Shown one piece after another: positions 39,223-48,152 of a DNA stretch of 64,000 nucleotides (position 1 is its first letter; every line of letters starts with the position of its first letter). The notes under the pieces are model-generated. The model was not told where the DNA came from and did not search any database. It saw only the letters and a program-made list of their open reading frames with translations. The translations under genes were made by a program, and so were the position numbers. The stretch is from CAZIAK01 sp964537035 (lineage in GTDB: Bacteria > Planctomycetota > B15-G4), in the NCBI GenBank assembly GCA_964537035.1, contig CAZIAK010000022.1, positions 1 to 64,000 on the forward strand, read 5' to 3'.

Positions 39223-40373
39223 CCGTCGCCATGGCTGCCTTCGCCGACGCGCTGCGATCGAGCGGCGTCGATTTCTTCACCGGCGTGCCCTGCAGCTACC
39301 TCAAGTCGTTCGTCAGCTTCGCCGCCGGCAGCGACGAGCTGTCGTACACCGTGGCAGCCAGCGAAGGCGAGGCCATCGGACTGGCGGCGGGGGCCTCTCT
39401 CTCCGGCCACCTGCCCATGGTCTTGCTGCAGAACTCGGGCCTGGGCAACTGCGTCAACCCGCTCACCAGTCTCACCCATACCTACGGCCTGCCCCTGCTG
39501 CTCATGGTCAGCCATCGCGCTCGCGACGGCCAAGACGCTCCCCAGCACCTGCTCATGGGGGAGAAGACCTACGCGCTCATCGAGGCCATGGGCATCGCCC
39601 ACTTCACACTGAGCGACGACGAGGAGCAGTCCTGCGAGACCCTGGCGCAAGCGGCCACCATGGCCCGAGAGGGTCAGCGCCCCGTGGCTCTGGTGGTCCC
39701 CAAGGGGACGTTCGAGAAGTTTGCCTACGAGGGTGAGCTGTCGCCCAAGCATGTGAACCCGGTCGAGGTCAGCGGGCATCACGCGATCGACCTCGCCCCG
39801 CGGGTTGACGCCTTGCGCGCGGTGAACGGTGCGTTGTCTCCCCGCGACCTTGTGGTGGCCACCACGGGCATGACCTCCCGCGAGCTGTTCACCGTGAACG
39901 ACCGGCCCCAGAACTTCTACATGATGGGTTCCATGGGTTGCGCGCTGTCCATCGCCATGGGCGTGGCCAGCTGTCGGCCCGAGCGCAAGATCGTGGTGCT
40001 CGACGGAGACGGCGCCTTCTTGATGAAGCTGGGCACCGCCGCCACGGTGGGGCACTACCAGCCGGGCGGTCTGTTGCACGTGGTGCTCGACAACGGCACC
40101 TACGAGACCACCGGCGGTCAGCCCACGGTGAGCAGCTCGGTGTCCTTCGCAAGCGTGGCCGCGGCGGCTGGCTATCGCCGGGCGATCGCCCTCGACTCCA
40201 CAGACGCCCTGGCTCAGCTGGTGCGCGACTTCCAATCGGGCGATGGCCCCGTGTTCGCCACCCTGCGCATCGCCGATGGTCACCTCGACGGCGTGGGCCG
40301 GGTCGGGCGCACTCCCGAGGCGATCCGCGACGACTTCCGTGACTCGGTGCTCGATGAGCTTCTCGTTTCATAA
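39219..40373 (+). CDS. ppd: Phosphonopyruvate decarboxylase
   Basis: The 384-residue ThDP enzyme converts phosphonopyruvate to phosphonoacetaldehyde and so pulls the unfavourable PepM reaction forward. FFTGVPCSYLKSFV near the start, the ThDP-activating Glu in AASEGEAIGLAAG near residue 50, and the diphosphate/Mg2+ motif GDGAFLMKLGTAATVG followed by LDNGTYETTGGQPT are typical of the Ppd/AepY family. The ATG overlaps the pepM stop. The 3' end overlaps the next gene by 20 bases. Confidence 0.95.
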   Translation: MTVAMAAFADALRSSGVDFFTGVPCSYLKSFVSFAAGSDELSYTVAASEGEAIGLAAGASLSGHLPMVLLQNSGLGNCVNPLTSLTHTYGLPLLLMVSHRARDGQDAPQHLLMGEKTYALIEAMGIAHFTLSDDEEQSCETLAQAATMAREGQRPVALVVPKGTFEKFAYEGELSPKHVNPVEVSGHHAIDLAPRVDALRAVNGALSPRDLVVATTGMTSRELFTVNDRPQNFYMMGSMGCALSIAMGVASCRPERKIVVLDGDGAFLMKLGTAATVGHYQPGGLLHVVLDNGTYETTGGQPTVSSSVSFASVAAAAGYRRAIALDSTDALAQLVRDFQSGDGPVFATLRIADGHLDGVGRVGRTPEAIRDDFRDSVLDELLVS

Positions 40374-41535
40374 CCCTGTAGCCGTCCGCTTCGGACGGGG
40401 CTGCGCGTCGGCCCTGGCGGGGTCGACCGACTCGGCGACACCGGCTGCATCGGCGGCTGCTGCGTCATCGAGCGCCGTGTCGTTGGCCGCGGCATTGCCC
40501 AAGCCAGCCCTGCTCGTGGCGGGACGGGCCACGTTGCAACGCACGGGCCTCGACGCGCTCGTCGACGACAAGACGATCTTCGCCTGCCCCGGTGTGCCGC
40601 CCAACCCCACGCCCGCGGTGATCGACGCGGGCGCGGCCCGGGCCGTCGAACTCGGGGTGGCCACCATCGTGGGCATCGGCGGGGGCTCGGCCCAGGACGC
40701 GGCCAAGTCCATGGCGGTCATGGTCGGACAGGCCAGTTCGATCCGCGACTTTCAGGCTCGCTGCAAGGCGGGTGATCACTTCACTCGCAAGGTGAAGCTG
40801 TTCCAGGTGCCCACCACCGCGGGCACGGGCAGTGAAGTGACCCGCTGGGCTTCGGTGTGGAGTGAGGCCGGCGCCAAGTCGAGCATGGACCACGCCAGCG
40901 GTTACGCCGACGAGGCCTGGGTCGACCCTGCCTTCACCGACGGCATGAACGCCCGGCTCACCGCAGCCACAGGTCTCGACGCCATGGGTCACGCCATGGA
41001 GTCCCTCTGGGGCGTGCACCACAACCCCGTCTCGGACGCCCACGCCACCGCGGCCCTGTCGCTTGTGCGCCGGCACCTGCTGCCTTGTGTGCAAGCCGAC
41101 GGCGCACCGGATATCGCAGACCATCGTGACGCCATGGCCCTGGCCGCGTTGCACGCGGGTCTGGCCTTGAGCAACACCCGCACCGCCGCGGCCCATGCCC
41201 TCAGCTACTCCATGACCGGTGACCACGGCCTCGACCACGGCCTGGCGGTGGGGCTGCTGTGCCGGGGCCTGCTGCCCGTGAACGCTGCGGTGGTCCCCGA
41301 GCGGGTCGAGCACCTGTTGAACGCTCTCGGCGTCGACTCGGTGCAGGGCGCTCAGGCGTTCATCGACACGATCTTTCGAGCGGCTGGCATGTCCCCCAGC
41401 TTGCAGAGCTTTGGCATCTCGGCCGCGGCCCACGGGGCCATCGTCGACACCGCTGCCGGTGCCGATCGCCTGGCCAACAACCCGGGCACCCTCGACGGCC
41501 CGGCCCTGACGGCCATCTTGGAGAGCATCGCGTGA
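40354..41535 (+). CDS. Iron-containing alcohol dehydrogenase, probably phosphonoacetaldehyde reductase
   Basis: The 393-residue protein is a group III (iron-type) alcohol dehydrogenase: GIGGGSAQDAAKSMA binds the nucleotide, TTAGTGSEVT follows, and the metal ligands lie in ATGLDAMGHAMES and DHGLDHG. Directly after PepM and Ppd, such enzymes (PhpC and FomC in known pathways) reduce phosphonoacetaldehyde to 2-hydroxyethylphosphonate. No aminotransferase for 2-aminoethylphosphonate is present in the operon, which supports the hydroxyethyl route. The last 53 coding bases are repeated after the 100-N gap, so the gene is complete and its end is only duplicated by assembly. Confidence 0.85.
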   Translation: MSFSFHNPVAVRFGRGCASALAGSTDSATPAASAAAASSSAVSLAAALPKPALLVAGRATLQRTGLDALVDDKTIFACPGVPPNPTPAVIDAGAARAVELGVATIVGIGGGSAQDAAKSMAVMVGQASSIRDFQARCKAGDHFTRKVKLFQVPTTAGTGSEVTRWASVWSEAGAKSSMDHASGYADEAWVDPAFTDGMNARLTAATGLDAMGHAMESLWGVHHNPVSDAHATAALSLVRRHLLPCVQADGAPDIADHRDAMALAALHAGLALSNTRTAAAHALSYSMTGDHGLDHGLAVGLLCRGLLPVNAAVVPERVEHLLNALGVDSVQGAQAFIDTIFRAAGMSPSLQSFGISAAAHGAIVDTAAGADRLANNPGTLDGPALTAILESIA

Positions 41536-41692
41536 GTNNNNNNNNNNNNNNNNNNNNNNNNNNNNNNNNNNNNNNNNNNNNNNNNNNNNNNNNNNNNNNN
41601 NNNNNNNNNNNNNNNNNNNNNNNNNNNNNNNNNNNNNCGGGCACCCTCGACGGCCCGGCCCTGACGGCCATCTTGGAGAGCATCGCGTGAGT
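41483..41692. other. 100-N gap flanked by an identical 55-bp duplication
   Basis: Ns fill 41538-41637. The 55 bases before them (41483-41537) are identical to the 55 bases after them (41638-41692). The likely cause is an unmerged k-mer overlap between contigs. If the Ns and one copy are removed, the alcohol dehydrogenase stop overlaps the GTG start of the next gene in a GTGA, as elsewhere in this operon. Confidence 0.93.
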
Positions 41693-42499
41693 TCGCCCAG
41701 CGACCCGCCCATCACTCCACGGCCGGCGCTCGGTCGCCGTGCTGCCGGCGCTCCCCGTCGCGCGTTGATCCTGGCCGCGGGTCGAGGCTCGCGTCTGGGA
41801 GCCCTCACCGAGAACACGCCCAAGCCCCTGTTGCCCCTGGGCGACACCACCTTGCTGGGCCGACAGCTGCGCCAGATGGAGCAGCGGGGCATCGAGCACG
41901 TCACCGTGGTGGTGGGCTATCTCGAAGAGATCATGCGCCACTGGCTCGCCCGCTGGACCGGGCCCCTCGCCGTGGGCTGCGTGACCAACCCCGACTGGGC
42001 GGTCACGGGTTCGGGCGCCTCCATGCTCTACGGGGTCGACGAGCTCACCGCGGGGGGCCCGTTGTTGCTGACCCACGGTGACATCGTCTACGACGACTCG
42101 ATCCTCGACGACGTGCTGGCTCCCGGCGGCACGGTGGTCGCCGCCGATCGCAGCTGGGAGAGCCTCACCGGCGACGAGGTCGTGGCCTGGAGCGACAACG
42201 ACCGCCTGGCCGGCGTGATCAAGGGCGCGCCTTCCGAGAGCTGCGACGCCTCCGGTGAGTTCATCGGCGTCTCGGTGTTCGCGCCAGACTTCGCCGCGTC
42301 TTTCGCCGGCTTCTGCACTGCTCGCGCCGTACACTCCCGCAGCGAAGACTACGAGCAGCCCTTGCTCAACGACTTCGTCGCCGCCGGTGGCCAGGGCGCG
42401 GTGGCCTACACCGACCACGTGCATTGGATGAACGTGAACTACGCCGACGATCTGGCCCGCGTGCGAGAGCGCTTTGTCGTCTCCCCTGCCCACGACTGA
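41687..42499 (+). CDS. Nucleotidyltransferase, probably CTP:phosphonate cytidylyltransferase-like
   Basis: The 270-residue protein has the intact nucleotidyltransferase signature LAAGRGSRLGALTENTPKPLL near residue 27, a further GSGASMLYG and the metal-binding LLTHGDIVYDD. It resembles LicC and PntC-type cytidylyltransferases, which activate phosphocholine or phosphonates as CMP derivatives. In this operon the substrate is likely 2-hydroxyethylphosphonate. A sugar-1-phosphate substrate cannot be excluded. The start is the GTG at 41687, which overlaps the stop of the dehydrogenase. The 3' end overlaps the next gene by 26 bases. Confidence 0.85.
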   Translation: MSSPSDPPITPRPALGRRAAGAPRRALILAAGRGSRLGALTENTPKPLLPLGDTTLLGRQLRQMEQRGIEHVTVVVGYLEEIMRHWLARWTGPLAVGCVTNPDWAVTGSGASMLYGVDELTAGGPLLLTHGDIVYDDSILDDVLAPGGTVVAADRSWESLTGDEVVAWSDNDRLAGVIKGAPSESCDASGEFIGVSVFAPDFAASFAGFCTARAVHSRSEDYEQPLLNDFVAAGGQGAVAYTDHVHWMNVNYADDLARVRERFVVSPAHD

Positions 42500-43289
42500 C
42501 GACGGCGCGCAGGCTGCGGGCGACGGGCTCGAGCCGTCCGCCGGGCTGCTCGACCGCACCCGGGCGATCTTGCGCCTGTCTGCAAAGTCTGACGATTTCT
42601 TCTGGGCCCGCTGGGGCACGCGCCCCTATGCCGCGTTGATCCTGGCGGCGTTGCACAAGCGCGCGCTGACGCCCAACTTCATCAGCGTGATCAGCCTGAT
42701 TCTCGGGCTGGCCAGCTGCGCGGCCTACGGTTTCTGGCCCGGCTACCTCGGCTTGTGGGCTGCCTGGCTCCTGGGCCAGGCTTCCTACACCGTCGATTGC
42801 ATGGACGGCATGCAGGCTCGCTACAAGCGCCTGTTCTCGCCGGCAGGCACGTCGATGGACTTCCTCGTCGACGCCATCAAGCAGATCTTCCTGTTTCCCG
42901 CGGTGGGCTATCGCCTCTGGGAGGAGGCCGGTCGCCCCCTGGGCCTGGTCGACGGCTGGGCCCTCTGGACGGCCCTGCTCATCGGCCCCGTGGTCGCCGC
43001 GGGCCTGGCCACCACCGTCTTCTTGCGCAGCCCCGAAGTGACCGGCGAGGTCGAGCGCGAACACCGCGAGGCCCACGACGCCACCCTCGCAGGCCGGGTC
43101 ATGGCCGCCGTGGCGTTCCTGATGAACTACCCCAGCTGGATCCTCTTGCCCGTGCTCTTCGAGCGCATGGACATCTTCCTGCTGATCTCCGCGCCGCTCT
43201 ATGCCCTCTACGCCGTGTACTCATGGTTGCTGGTCACCAAGCGCGTGTGCGGACTCGATCACTACCAGCGTGGCCAGCATGACGGGTAG
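42474..43289 (+). CDS. CDP-alcohol phosphatidyltransferase family protein
   Basis: The 271-residue membrane protein has about six hydrophobic segments. The family motif DGx2ARx8Gx3Dx3D is perfect in the sequence starting DGMQARYKR and ending DFLVD (about residues 107-129). These enzymes transfer a phospho-alcohol between a CDP- or CMP-activated donor and an acceptor in the membrane. Here the donor may be CMP-hydroxyethylphosphonate and the acceptor a lipid. The frame lacks an early ATG or GTG; I use the TTG at 42474, inside the end of the nucleotidyltransferase gene. The 3' end overlaps the glycosyltransferase gene by 11 bases. Confidence 0.88.
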   Translation: MSSPLPTTDDGAQAAGDGLEPSAGLLDRTRAILRLSAKSDDFFWARWGTRPYAALILAALHKRALTPNFISVISLILGLASCAAYGFWPGYLGLWAAWLLGQASYTVDCMDGMQARYKRLFSPAGTSMDFLVDAIKQIFLFPAVGYRLWEEAGRPLGLVDGWALWTALLIGPVVAAGLATTVFLRSPEVTGEVEREHREAHDATLAGRVMAAVAFLMNYPSWILLPVLFERMDIFLLISAPLYALYAVYSWLLVTKRVCGLDHYQRGQHDG

Positions 43290-44367
43290 GCCGATCAGCG
43301 CAGCCGCCGCTGCTTTGTCCCCCGTGCGCGATTTGCCCGGCGGGCCGGCGGGGCACACAGCGCGGGACACGGTGACCATTCTCATCCCAGCCTACAACGA
43401 GGCGGAGACCGTGGGTGCGTTGGTCGAGGCCTTGGCCCAGATCTCTCGCGAGCGGCCCTACCGTGTGCTGCTCATCGACGATGGCTCGGTCGACGGCACG
43501 GGCGAGGTGGCCCTGGCCGCGGGGGCCGAGGTGATCGTGCACCCACAGTGTCGGGGCAACGGTCGGTCGATCAAGACCGGGCTGGCGGCCGTGCGTGGTG
43601 GCACGGTGGTCATCCTCGATGGGGACGGGCAACACGACCCGGCCCTGGTGCCCACTTTGCTCGCCGCTCTCGATGACGGCGCTGATCTGGCCGTGGCCCG
43701 GCGCACGGAGTTTCGCGGGTCGGGGCTGTCTCGCGACCTGGGCAACCACGTGCTCTCGGCCCTGGCCTCGTACATGACCCGCTCGGCGGTGCCCGACCTC
43801 ACCAGCGGCTTTCGGGCCTTTCGCGCCGACGACATGCGGCCCTTCGTGCACCTGCTGCCCGAGGGCTTCTCTACGCCCACCACGTCGACCTTGGCTTATC
43901 TGCACAGCGGCCTGACCGTGCGCTTTCTTCCCATGGCTCCCCGTCGCCGAGAGGGTAGTGGCACCACGAACACGCGCCTGCTGCGAGACGGCCCCGGTTT
44001 TCTGGCCATCGCGGTGAAGGTCACCCGGTTGTTCAGGCCCATGCGCGCCCTGGGGCCGCTGTTGATGGGGGCCGCGCTCGCCGCTGTCCTCGTCGTCGCC
44101 GCTCCCGTGCCTCGATTGTGGGCGGTGCCTGCGTTGCTGTTGGCGCCTGCGCTGATGATCCTCGAAGGGCTCTGGCGGCTGCGCCGTGGCGCCGATCGTC
44201 AGACCGTGCCAGCCACGTCTCAGCTCGGACCGCCCGTGCACGTTGCCAGCCACCAGCAAGGCCCTGTGGCCAAGCTAGCCCCGGTAGCCAAGCTGGCCCC
44301 GGTGGCCAAGGCCGCTCCGATGGCCCCAGGCAAACCCGTGATGACACATTCGGAACACCCATCGTGA
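43279..44367 (+). CDS. Family 2 glycosyltransferase (dolichyl-phosphate mannose synthase-like) with C-terminal membrane segments
   Basis: The 362-residue protein has a GT-A domain: TILIPAYNEAETVGALVEAL, LLIDDGSVDGTGEVA, and the metal-binding LDGDGQHDPALVP. Two hydrophobic segments near residues 255-300 anchor it to the membrane. This fits enzymes that load a sugar onto a polyprenyl phosphate. The tail contains three tandem VAKLAP-like hexapeptides encoded by three 18-bp repeats (44266-44319). The ATG at 43279 overlaps the end of the previous gene, and the stop overlaps the GTG of the next in a GTGA. Confidence 0.9.
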   Translation: MTGRPISAAAAALSPVRDLPGGPAGHTARDTVTILIPAYNEAETVGALVEALAQISRERPYRVLLIDDGSVDGTGEVALAAGAEVIVHPQCRGNGRSIKTGLAAVRGGTVVILDGDGQHDPALVPTLLAALDDGADLAVARRTEFRGSGLSRDLGNHVLSALASYMTRSAVPDLTSGFRAFRADDMRPFVHLLPEGFSTPTTSTLAYLHSGLTVRFLPMAPRRREGSGTTNTRLLRDGPGFLAIAVKVTRLFRPMRALGPLLMGAALAAVLVVAAPVPRLWAVPALLLAPALMILEGLWRLRRGADRQTVPATSQLGPPVHVASHQQGPVAKLAPVAKLAPVAKAAPMAPGKPVMTHSEHPS

Positions 44368-46592
44368 GCAGTGAATCCCCCTCGACTCGGCCTGCGACTT
44401 CGTTCGCGCAGGTGGCCACCCTGGGTGCCCTGCTTGGTGGCTTGTCTGCCACCTGGTTGGTCGTTCTGCAGACCACCACCGCCTCCATGGCAGACATGCT
44501 CTGGGCCGTGGACAACGTGGCCCTCAACTGGCTGGTCTATCCCGTCGCTGGCGCGCTCACAGGGGCGATGGCCGCCCTGCTCGCCGAGTGCGTGCGCCGT
44601 TTGGTCCTGCCTCGTGTGGACGCCTTGGCCTTCAGCGGCGGCGCCCTGGCCCTGGCCGCCTACGCAGGCCGTGCGGGAGTGACCGCGTTGCTGCGCGGAC
44701 GGCAGGGCATGGCCGGCGGTCGCGTGGGCGCGCTGGTGCTGCAAGGCCTGATCGTCGTGGTGCTGGGCGCCGTGACCATCGCCTGGCTCCATCGCCGTCA
44801 GCGCAAACGTGCCCAGAGTCGGGTGCGGCCCGTGCTCGTCGACGGCCTGGGCGTTGCGCTCTGCACCGTGAGCGCTGCGCTCTTCGTGCACCTGCACTGG
44901 CTGGCCATCAAAGAACAAGCCCTGGTGGACGGCCTGCTCGGTCCCATGGCCCTGGTGCTCACCGGGTTGGCGGGGGTGCTGGGAGTAGGCCTGGGGTTCG
45001 TGGTCGCGTCGCCCCTGAACGGCTGGAACATCGCCGCCCGGGCGCGAGTGACCGTGGCTGGCTCGGCCATGGTGATCCTGCTGGGCATGGGCCTGGCCGA
45101 TCAGCGCCCGCCCATGGCTCGCGCTGCGACGTCCAAGGAGGCCAGCGGCCCCAACGTGCTGTTGATCGTCCTCGACACCCTGCGTCGCGATGCGGTGAGT
45201 GCCTACGGCGAGGTGCCAGGCACCACGCCTGTCTTCGACGCCTTCGCCGACGAAGGCACGCTCTGGGAGGACTGTCTGGCCAACGGCAGCTGGACCATCC
45301 CCAGTCATGCCTCGTTGTTCACCGGCGCAGAGGTGGGTCGCCACGGCACGGGGCACGCCCGCAAGCGGCTGCGCATGCAACCGGCGGGGGAGGGCACCAT
45401 GCCCCTCTACACCATGGCCGAGCTGCTGGCGCGCACGGGCCGGGGCACGGCGGCCTACGTGTGCAACATGAACGTGAGCCGGGCCAACGGCTTCGATCGG
45501 GGTTTCGCCGAGTACCAGGAGATCTGGCGCGCGCGGCAGGGCGACTACGACGTGTTGGGACCGGCGCGACGGGCCTGGCTCGACGATGGCATCTTCGACA
45601 AGGGCGGCGAGCTGTGCTTGAAGGGCAGTCGCTCCTGGCTGAAGTCCCACGCCGATGACGAGCGCCCCTGGTTTCTGTTCGTGAACTTCATGGAGGCCCA
45701 CTCGCCCTACTACCGGGCGCCCGAACGGTTCGCCAGGGCCTACCTGAACGACCACGAACCCACGGAGAACGTGCGGGCGATTCTCGACGACACAACGGCC
45801 CACGTCTATCACGCTGGTGTGAGTGCAGCCGACGCTGAAGAGCTCTGGCGCATCTATCTCGGCGGCGTGGCCTATCAGGACTGGTTGCTCGGTGAGCTGC
45901 TGAACGAGCTCGCTGCCCAGGGTCTCGCCGACGACACCCTGGTGGTGATCACCAGCGATCACGGCGAGACCTTCGGCTGGAACGGTCTGCTGGGCCACGG
46001 GCAAGACGTGAACGACGACGTGGTGCGGGTGCCCTTGGCGGTGCGCGGTCCTGGTGTGCCCGCGGGGCTACGCGACGATCTGCCCGTGTCCCTGGTCGAC
46101 GTGCTGCCCACGATCATGTCGCTGGTGGGGGGGCGCCCCATGCCAGACGATCCTGGCCGCACGGGCGTGGCCCTGGTGGGTGACGAGACCCTCGATCGGC
46201 AGGAGCTGTCCGACCGCCTGCGCTGGGTGGAGAAGTACCCGATCTTTCTCCACGACCTCGACGAGTACCTGACCGAGACCAACGATGGCGAGCTGGCCTG
46301 GGCCTGGGGGCGGCGAGGGGTGTACCGCCGCCGGGACAAGCTGGTCATGGTCAACGGGCAGGTCGTCCCCGAGCTGTCTCCCCGGCTCTCGTCGCTCTCT
46401 CAACCGGCCAGCCCACCTCTGGACGACGGTCGCCGGGGAGTCAACGACGAGCAGCTGAGCGCCGGCCTGAGCGAGGCCATCAATCAGCCGCCCTGGCTCC
46501 CGGCCATCGACCCGGATGCGTTGATCCCCCTCGATGAAGACGACCTGGCGGGCCTGCGAGCCCTGGGTTACGTGGGGGATCACCAACAGTGA
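44364..46592 (+). CDS. Membrane sulfatase-fold protein (LtaS/EptA-like layout)
   Basis: The 742-residue protein has about seven membrane segments in the first 240 residues and an alkaline-phosphatase-superfamily domain from about residue 262. NVLLIVLDTLRRDAVSAYG, SWTIPSHASLFTG with Thr at the nucleophile position, and SDHGETFGWNGLLGHG are visible. A polytopic N-terminus followed by an extracytoplasmic catalytic domain with a Thr nucleophile is the plan of phosphoethanolamine and phosphoglycerol transferases. In a phosphonate operon it may move a phosphonate or phospho group onto a lipid or glycan. It ends LGYVGDHQQ. The start is the GTG overlapping the previous stop. Confidence 0.85.
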   Translation: MSSESPSTRPATSFAQVATLGALLGGLSATWLVVLQTTTASMADMLWAVDNVALNWLVYPVAGALTGAMAALLAECVRRLVLPRVDALAFSGGALALAAYAGRAGVTALLRGRQGMAGGRVGALVLQGLIVVVLGAVTIAWLHRRQRKRAQSRVRPVLVDGLGVALCTVSAALFVHLHWLAIKEQALVDGLLGPMALVLTGLAGVLGVGLGFVVASPLNGWNIAARARVTVAGSAMVILLGMGLADQRPPMARAATSKEASGPNVLLIVLDTLRRDAVSAYGEVPGTTPVFDAFADEGTLWEDCLANGSWTIPSHASLFTGAEVGRHGTGHARKRLRMQPAGEGTMPLYTMAELLARTGRGTAAYVCNMNVSRANGFDRGFAEYQEIWRARQGDYDVLGPARRAWLDDGIFDKGGELCLKGSRSWLKSHADDERPWFLFVNFMEAHSPYYRAPERFARAYLNDHEPTENVRAILDDTTAHVYHAGVSAADAEELWRIYLGGVAYQDWLLGELLNELAAQGLADDTLVVITSDHGETFGWNGLLGHGQDVNDDVVRVPLAVRGPGVPAGLRDDLPVSLVDVLPTIMSLVGGRPMPDDPGRTGVALVGDETLDRQELSDRLRWVEKYPIFLHDLDEYLTETNDGELAWAWGRRGVYRRRDKLVMVNGQVVPELSPRLSSLSQPASPPLDDGRRGVNDEQLSAGLSEAINQPPWLPAIDPDALIPLDEDDLAGLRALGYVGDHQQ

Positions 46593-48115
46593 GCGCGGCG
46601 ACCGACGACGGTGCCGAGACCACCGTCGTCCGCGGCGGCCTGCTGCTCATGCTGGCCAAGCTGGTCCACACCATCGCGGGCTTCGGGCTGTTCTTCTTCC
46701 TGGCGGCGATCTTTCAGCGGGCCATGGGCGAGGACGGCACGGCGGCGTTCGGCATCTACGGCACGCTGCTGGTGATCATCAACCCGCTCAACATGATGTT
46801 CGCGCAAGGCACCATGCAGCTGGTGAGCCGCACGGTGGCCAGCCGCCCCGACCTCGACCCGGCGGACGTGTTCAGGGCCTGCGCCCGGGTGCAGCTGCCC
46901 CTGGTCCTGGGCTTCTTGGCCTTGTTTCAGCTGGCCGCGCCGCTCATCGCGGAGAGCTTTCTGAACGACGCGTCGTACACCCCGGGTCTGCGCATCGGCG
47001 GGGCCATCCCCCTGTTCTATGCGGTGCGCTGTCTGTACCAGGGCTACTGCAACGGAACGCGCCGCTTTCGTGAGCAATCGTGGATCGACATGGGCAGCTC
47101 GATCCTGCGCATGGTGCTCGTGCTCGGCGGAGCCGCTGCAGGATTCGGCGCCCTGGGGGCCTTGCTGGGTTTCGTCGCCGCGGCCCTGATCATGATGGTG
47201 GTGGCCATGGTCTGGATTCGCCCGCTCGCCAGCAAGAACGTGGCGCACATCGAGCTGCGCGAGCTGTTCAGCTTTCAGGGCAAGGTGCTGGCGGTGACCT
47301 TGGTGACGTTCTTCTTGATGAGCCTCGATCAGGTGGCGGTGAAGGCTCTCGCACACACCGACATGGCGGTGACCGATCGCCTGGCGGGTTACTTCACCGG
47401 CAATCAGAAGATCGCGCAGATCCCGTGGGGCATCATCTCGGCGCTGGTGTGGGTGCTCTTTCCGCTCATGGCCGAGAATTCGGGGGACAAGCCCAGGCAG
47501 CTGGCCACCATGCGCCACGGCTTTCGGCTGGTGTTGCTGTTGCTGGTGCCCGTGTGCGCGGTGTTGTTCTCGACCGCTCACGAGACCTACGGCCTGGTCT
47601 TCGCCAGCACGGCGCGTCGAGCTGTGGAGGCCGGTGACCCGCTGTCCGTGGTCTCGGGTCCGTTGCAGGTCCTGTCCATCGGCTACCTGATCTATGGCCT
47701 GCTGATCGTGGCCTCCATGTTGATCACGGCGCAGGGGCGGGCGGGCACGACGTTGCTGATCATGGGTGGCACCTTGGGGCTCTGCCGGGTGCTGACCACC
47801 TGGCTCGTGGTCGACCACGGACCCGTAGGGGCGGCCGCTGGCAACGCCATGGGCTGGGCGGTCGGTCTGGCCGCCGCGGGCGCGGTGCTGGTGCGCTCCC
47901 ACGGGGCCATCGTGTCCGGGGCCAGCGTGGTGCGCATCGTGTTGGCGGGCGTGGCGGTGTGGGCCGTGGCGCAGCTGGTGCCCGGCTCCGGGCTCATGCT
48001 CCTGCCGCGAGACGCCCTGCTGGGCTTGACCTACGGCGCGGCGATCCTGCTCCTGCGCGAGGTCGACCTGGCCGAGCTGAAGGGTCTGGCGCAGGCCGTG
48101 AAGGGACGGAGGTAG
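46589..48115 (+). CDS. Polysaccharide/lipid flippase (Wzx/MurJ-like, MOP superfamily)
   Basis: The 508-residue protein has about 12-14 hydrophobic segments spread over its whole length, short loops, and the layout of MOP-superfamily exporters (RGGLLLMLAKLVHTIAGFGLF at the start, FLMSLDQVAVKAL in the middle). It probably flips a lipid-linked glycan or headgroup made by the operon. The GTG start overlaps the stop of the previous gene in a GTGA. It is the last gene of the operon; a large inverted repeat follows 37 bases later. Confidence 0.88.
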   Translation: MSAATDDGAETTVVRGGLLLMLAKLVHTIAGFGLFFFLAAIFQRAMGEDGTAAFGIYGTLLVIINPLNMMFAQGTMQLVSRTVASRPDLDPADVFRACARVQLPLVLGFLALFQLAAPLIAESFLNDASYTPGLRIGGAIPLFYAVRCLYQGYCNGTRRFREQSWIDMGSSILRMVLVLGGAAAGFGALGALLGFVAAALIMMVVAMVWIRPLASKNVAHIELRELFSFQGKVLAVTLVTFFLMSLDQVAVKALAHTDMAVTDRLAGYFTGNQKIAQIPWGIISALVWVLFPLMAENSGDKPRQLATMRHGFRLVLLLLVPVCAVLFSTAHETYGLVFASTARRAVEAGDPLSVVSGPLQVLSIGYLIYGLLIVASMLITAQGRAGTTLLIMGGTLGLCRVLTTWLVVDHGPVGAAAGNAMGWAVGLAAAGAVLVRSHGAIVSGASVVRIVLAGVAVWAVAQLVPGSGLMLLPRDALLGLTYGAAILLLREVDLAELKGLAQAVKGRR

Positions 48116-48152
48116 GCAGCGCTACAGGTCGTGGTCTCCTCCGCGAGGGGCC

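Noticed and set aside
41483..41692. A 55-bp direct repeat as a biological duplication
   Set aside because: The copies flank exactly 100 Ns, and the same 55-bp length recurs at another gap, which points to a k-mer overlap left by the assembler.
41360..42619. Minus- and plus-strand frames running through the first N gap
   Set aside because: Translation through Ns is meaningless, and the flanks are assembly duplicates.
46580..47902. A 440-codon minus-strand frame across the flippase gene
   Set aside because: It is a His/Gln/Arg-rich shadow of a well-supported membrane protein gene.
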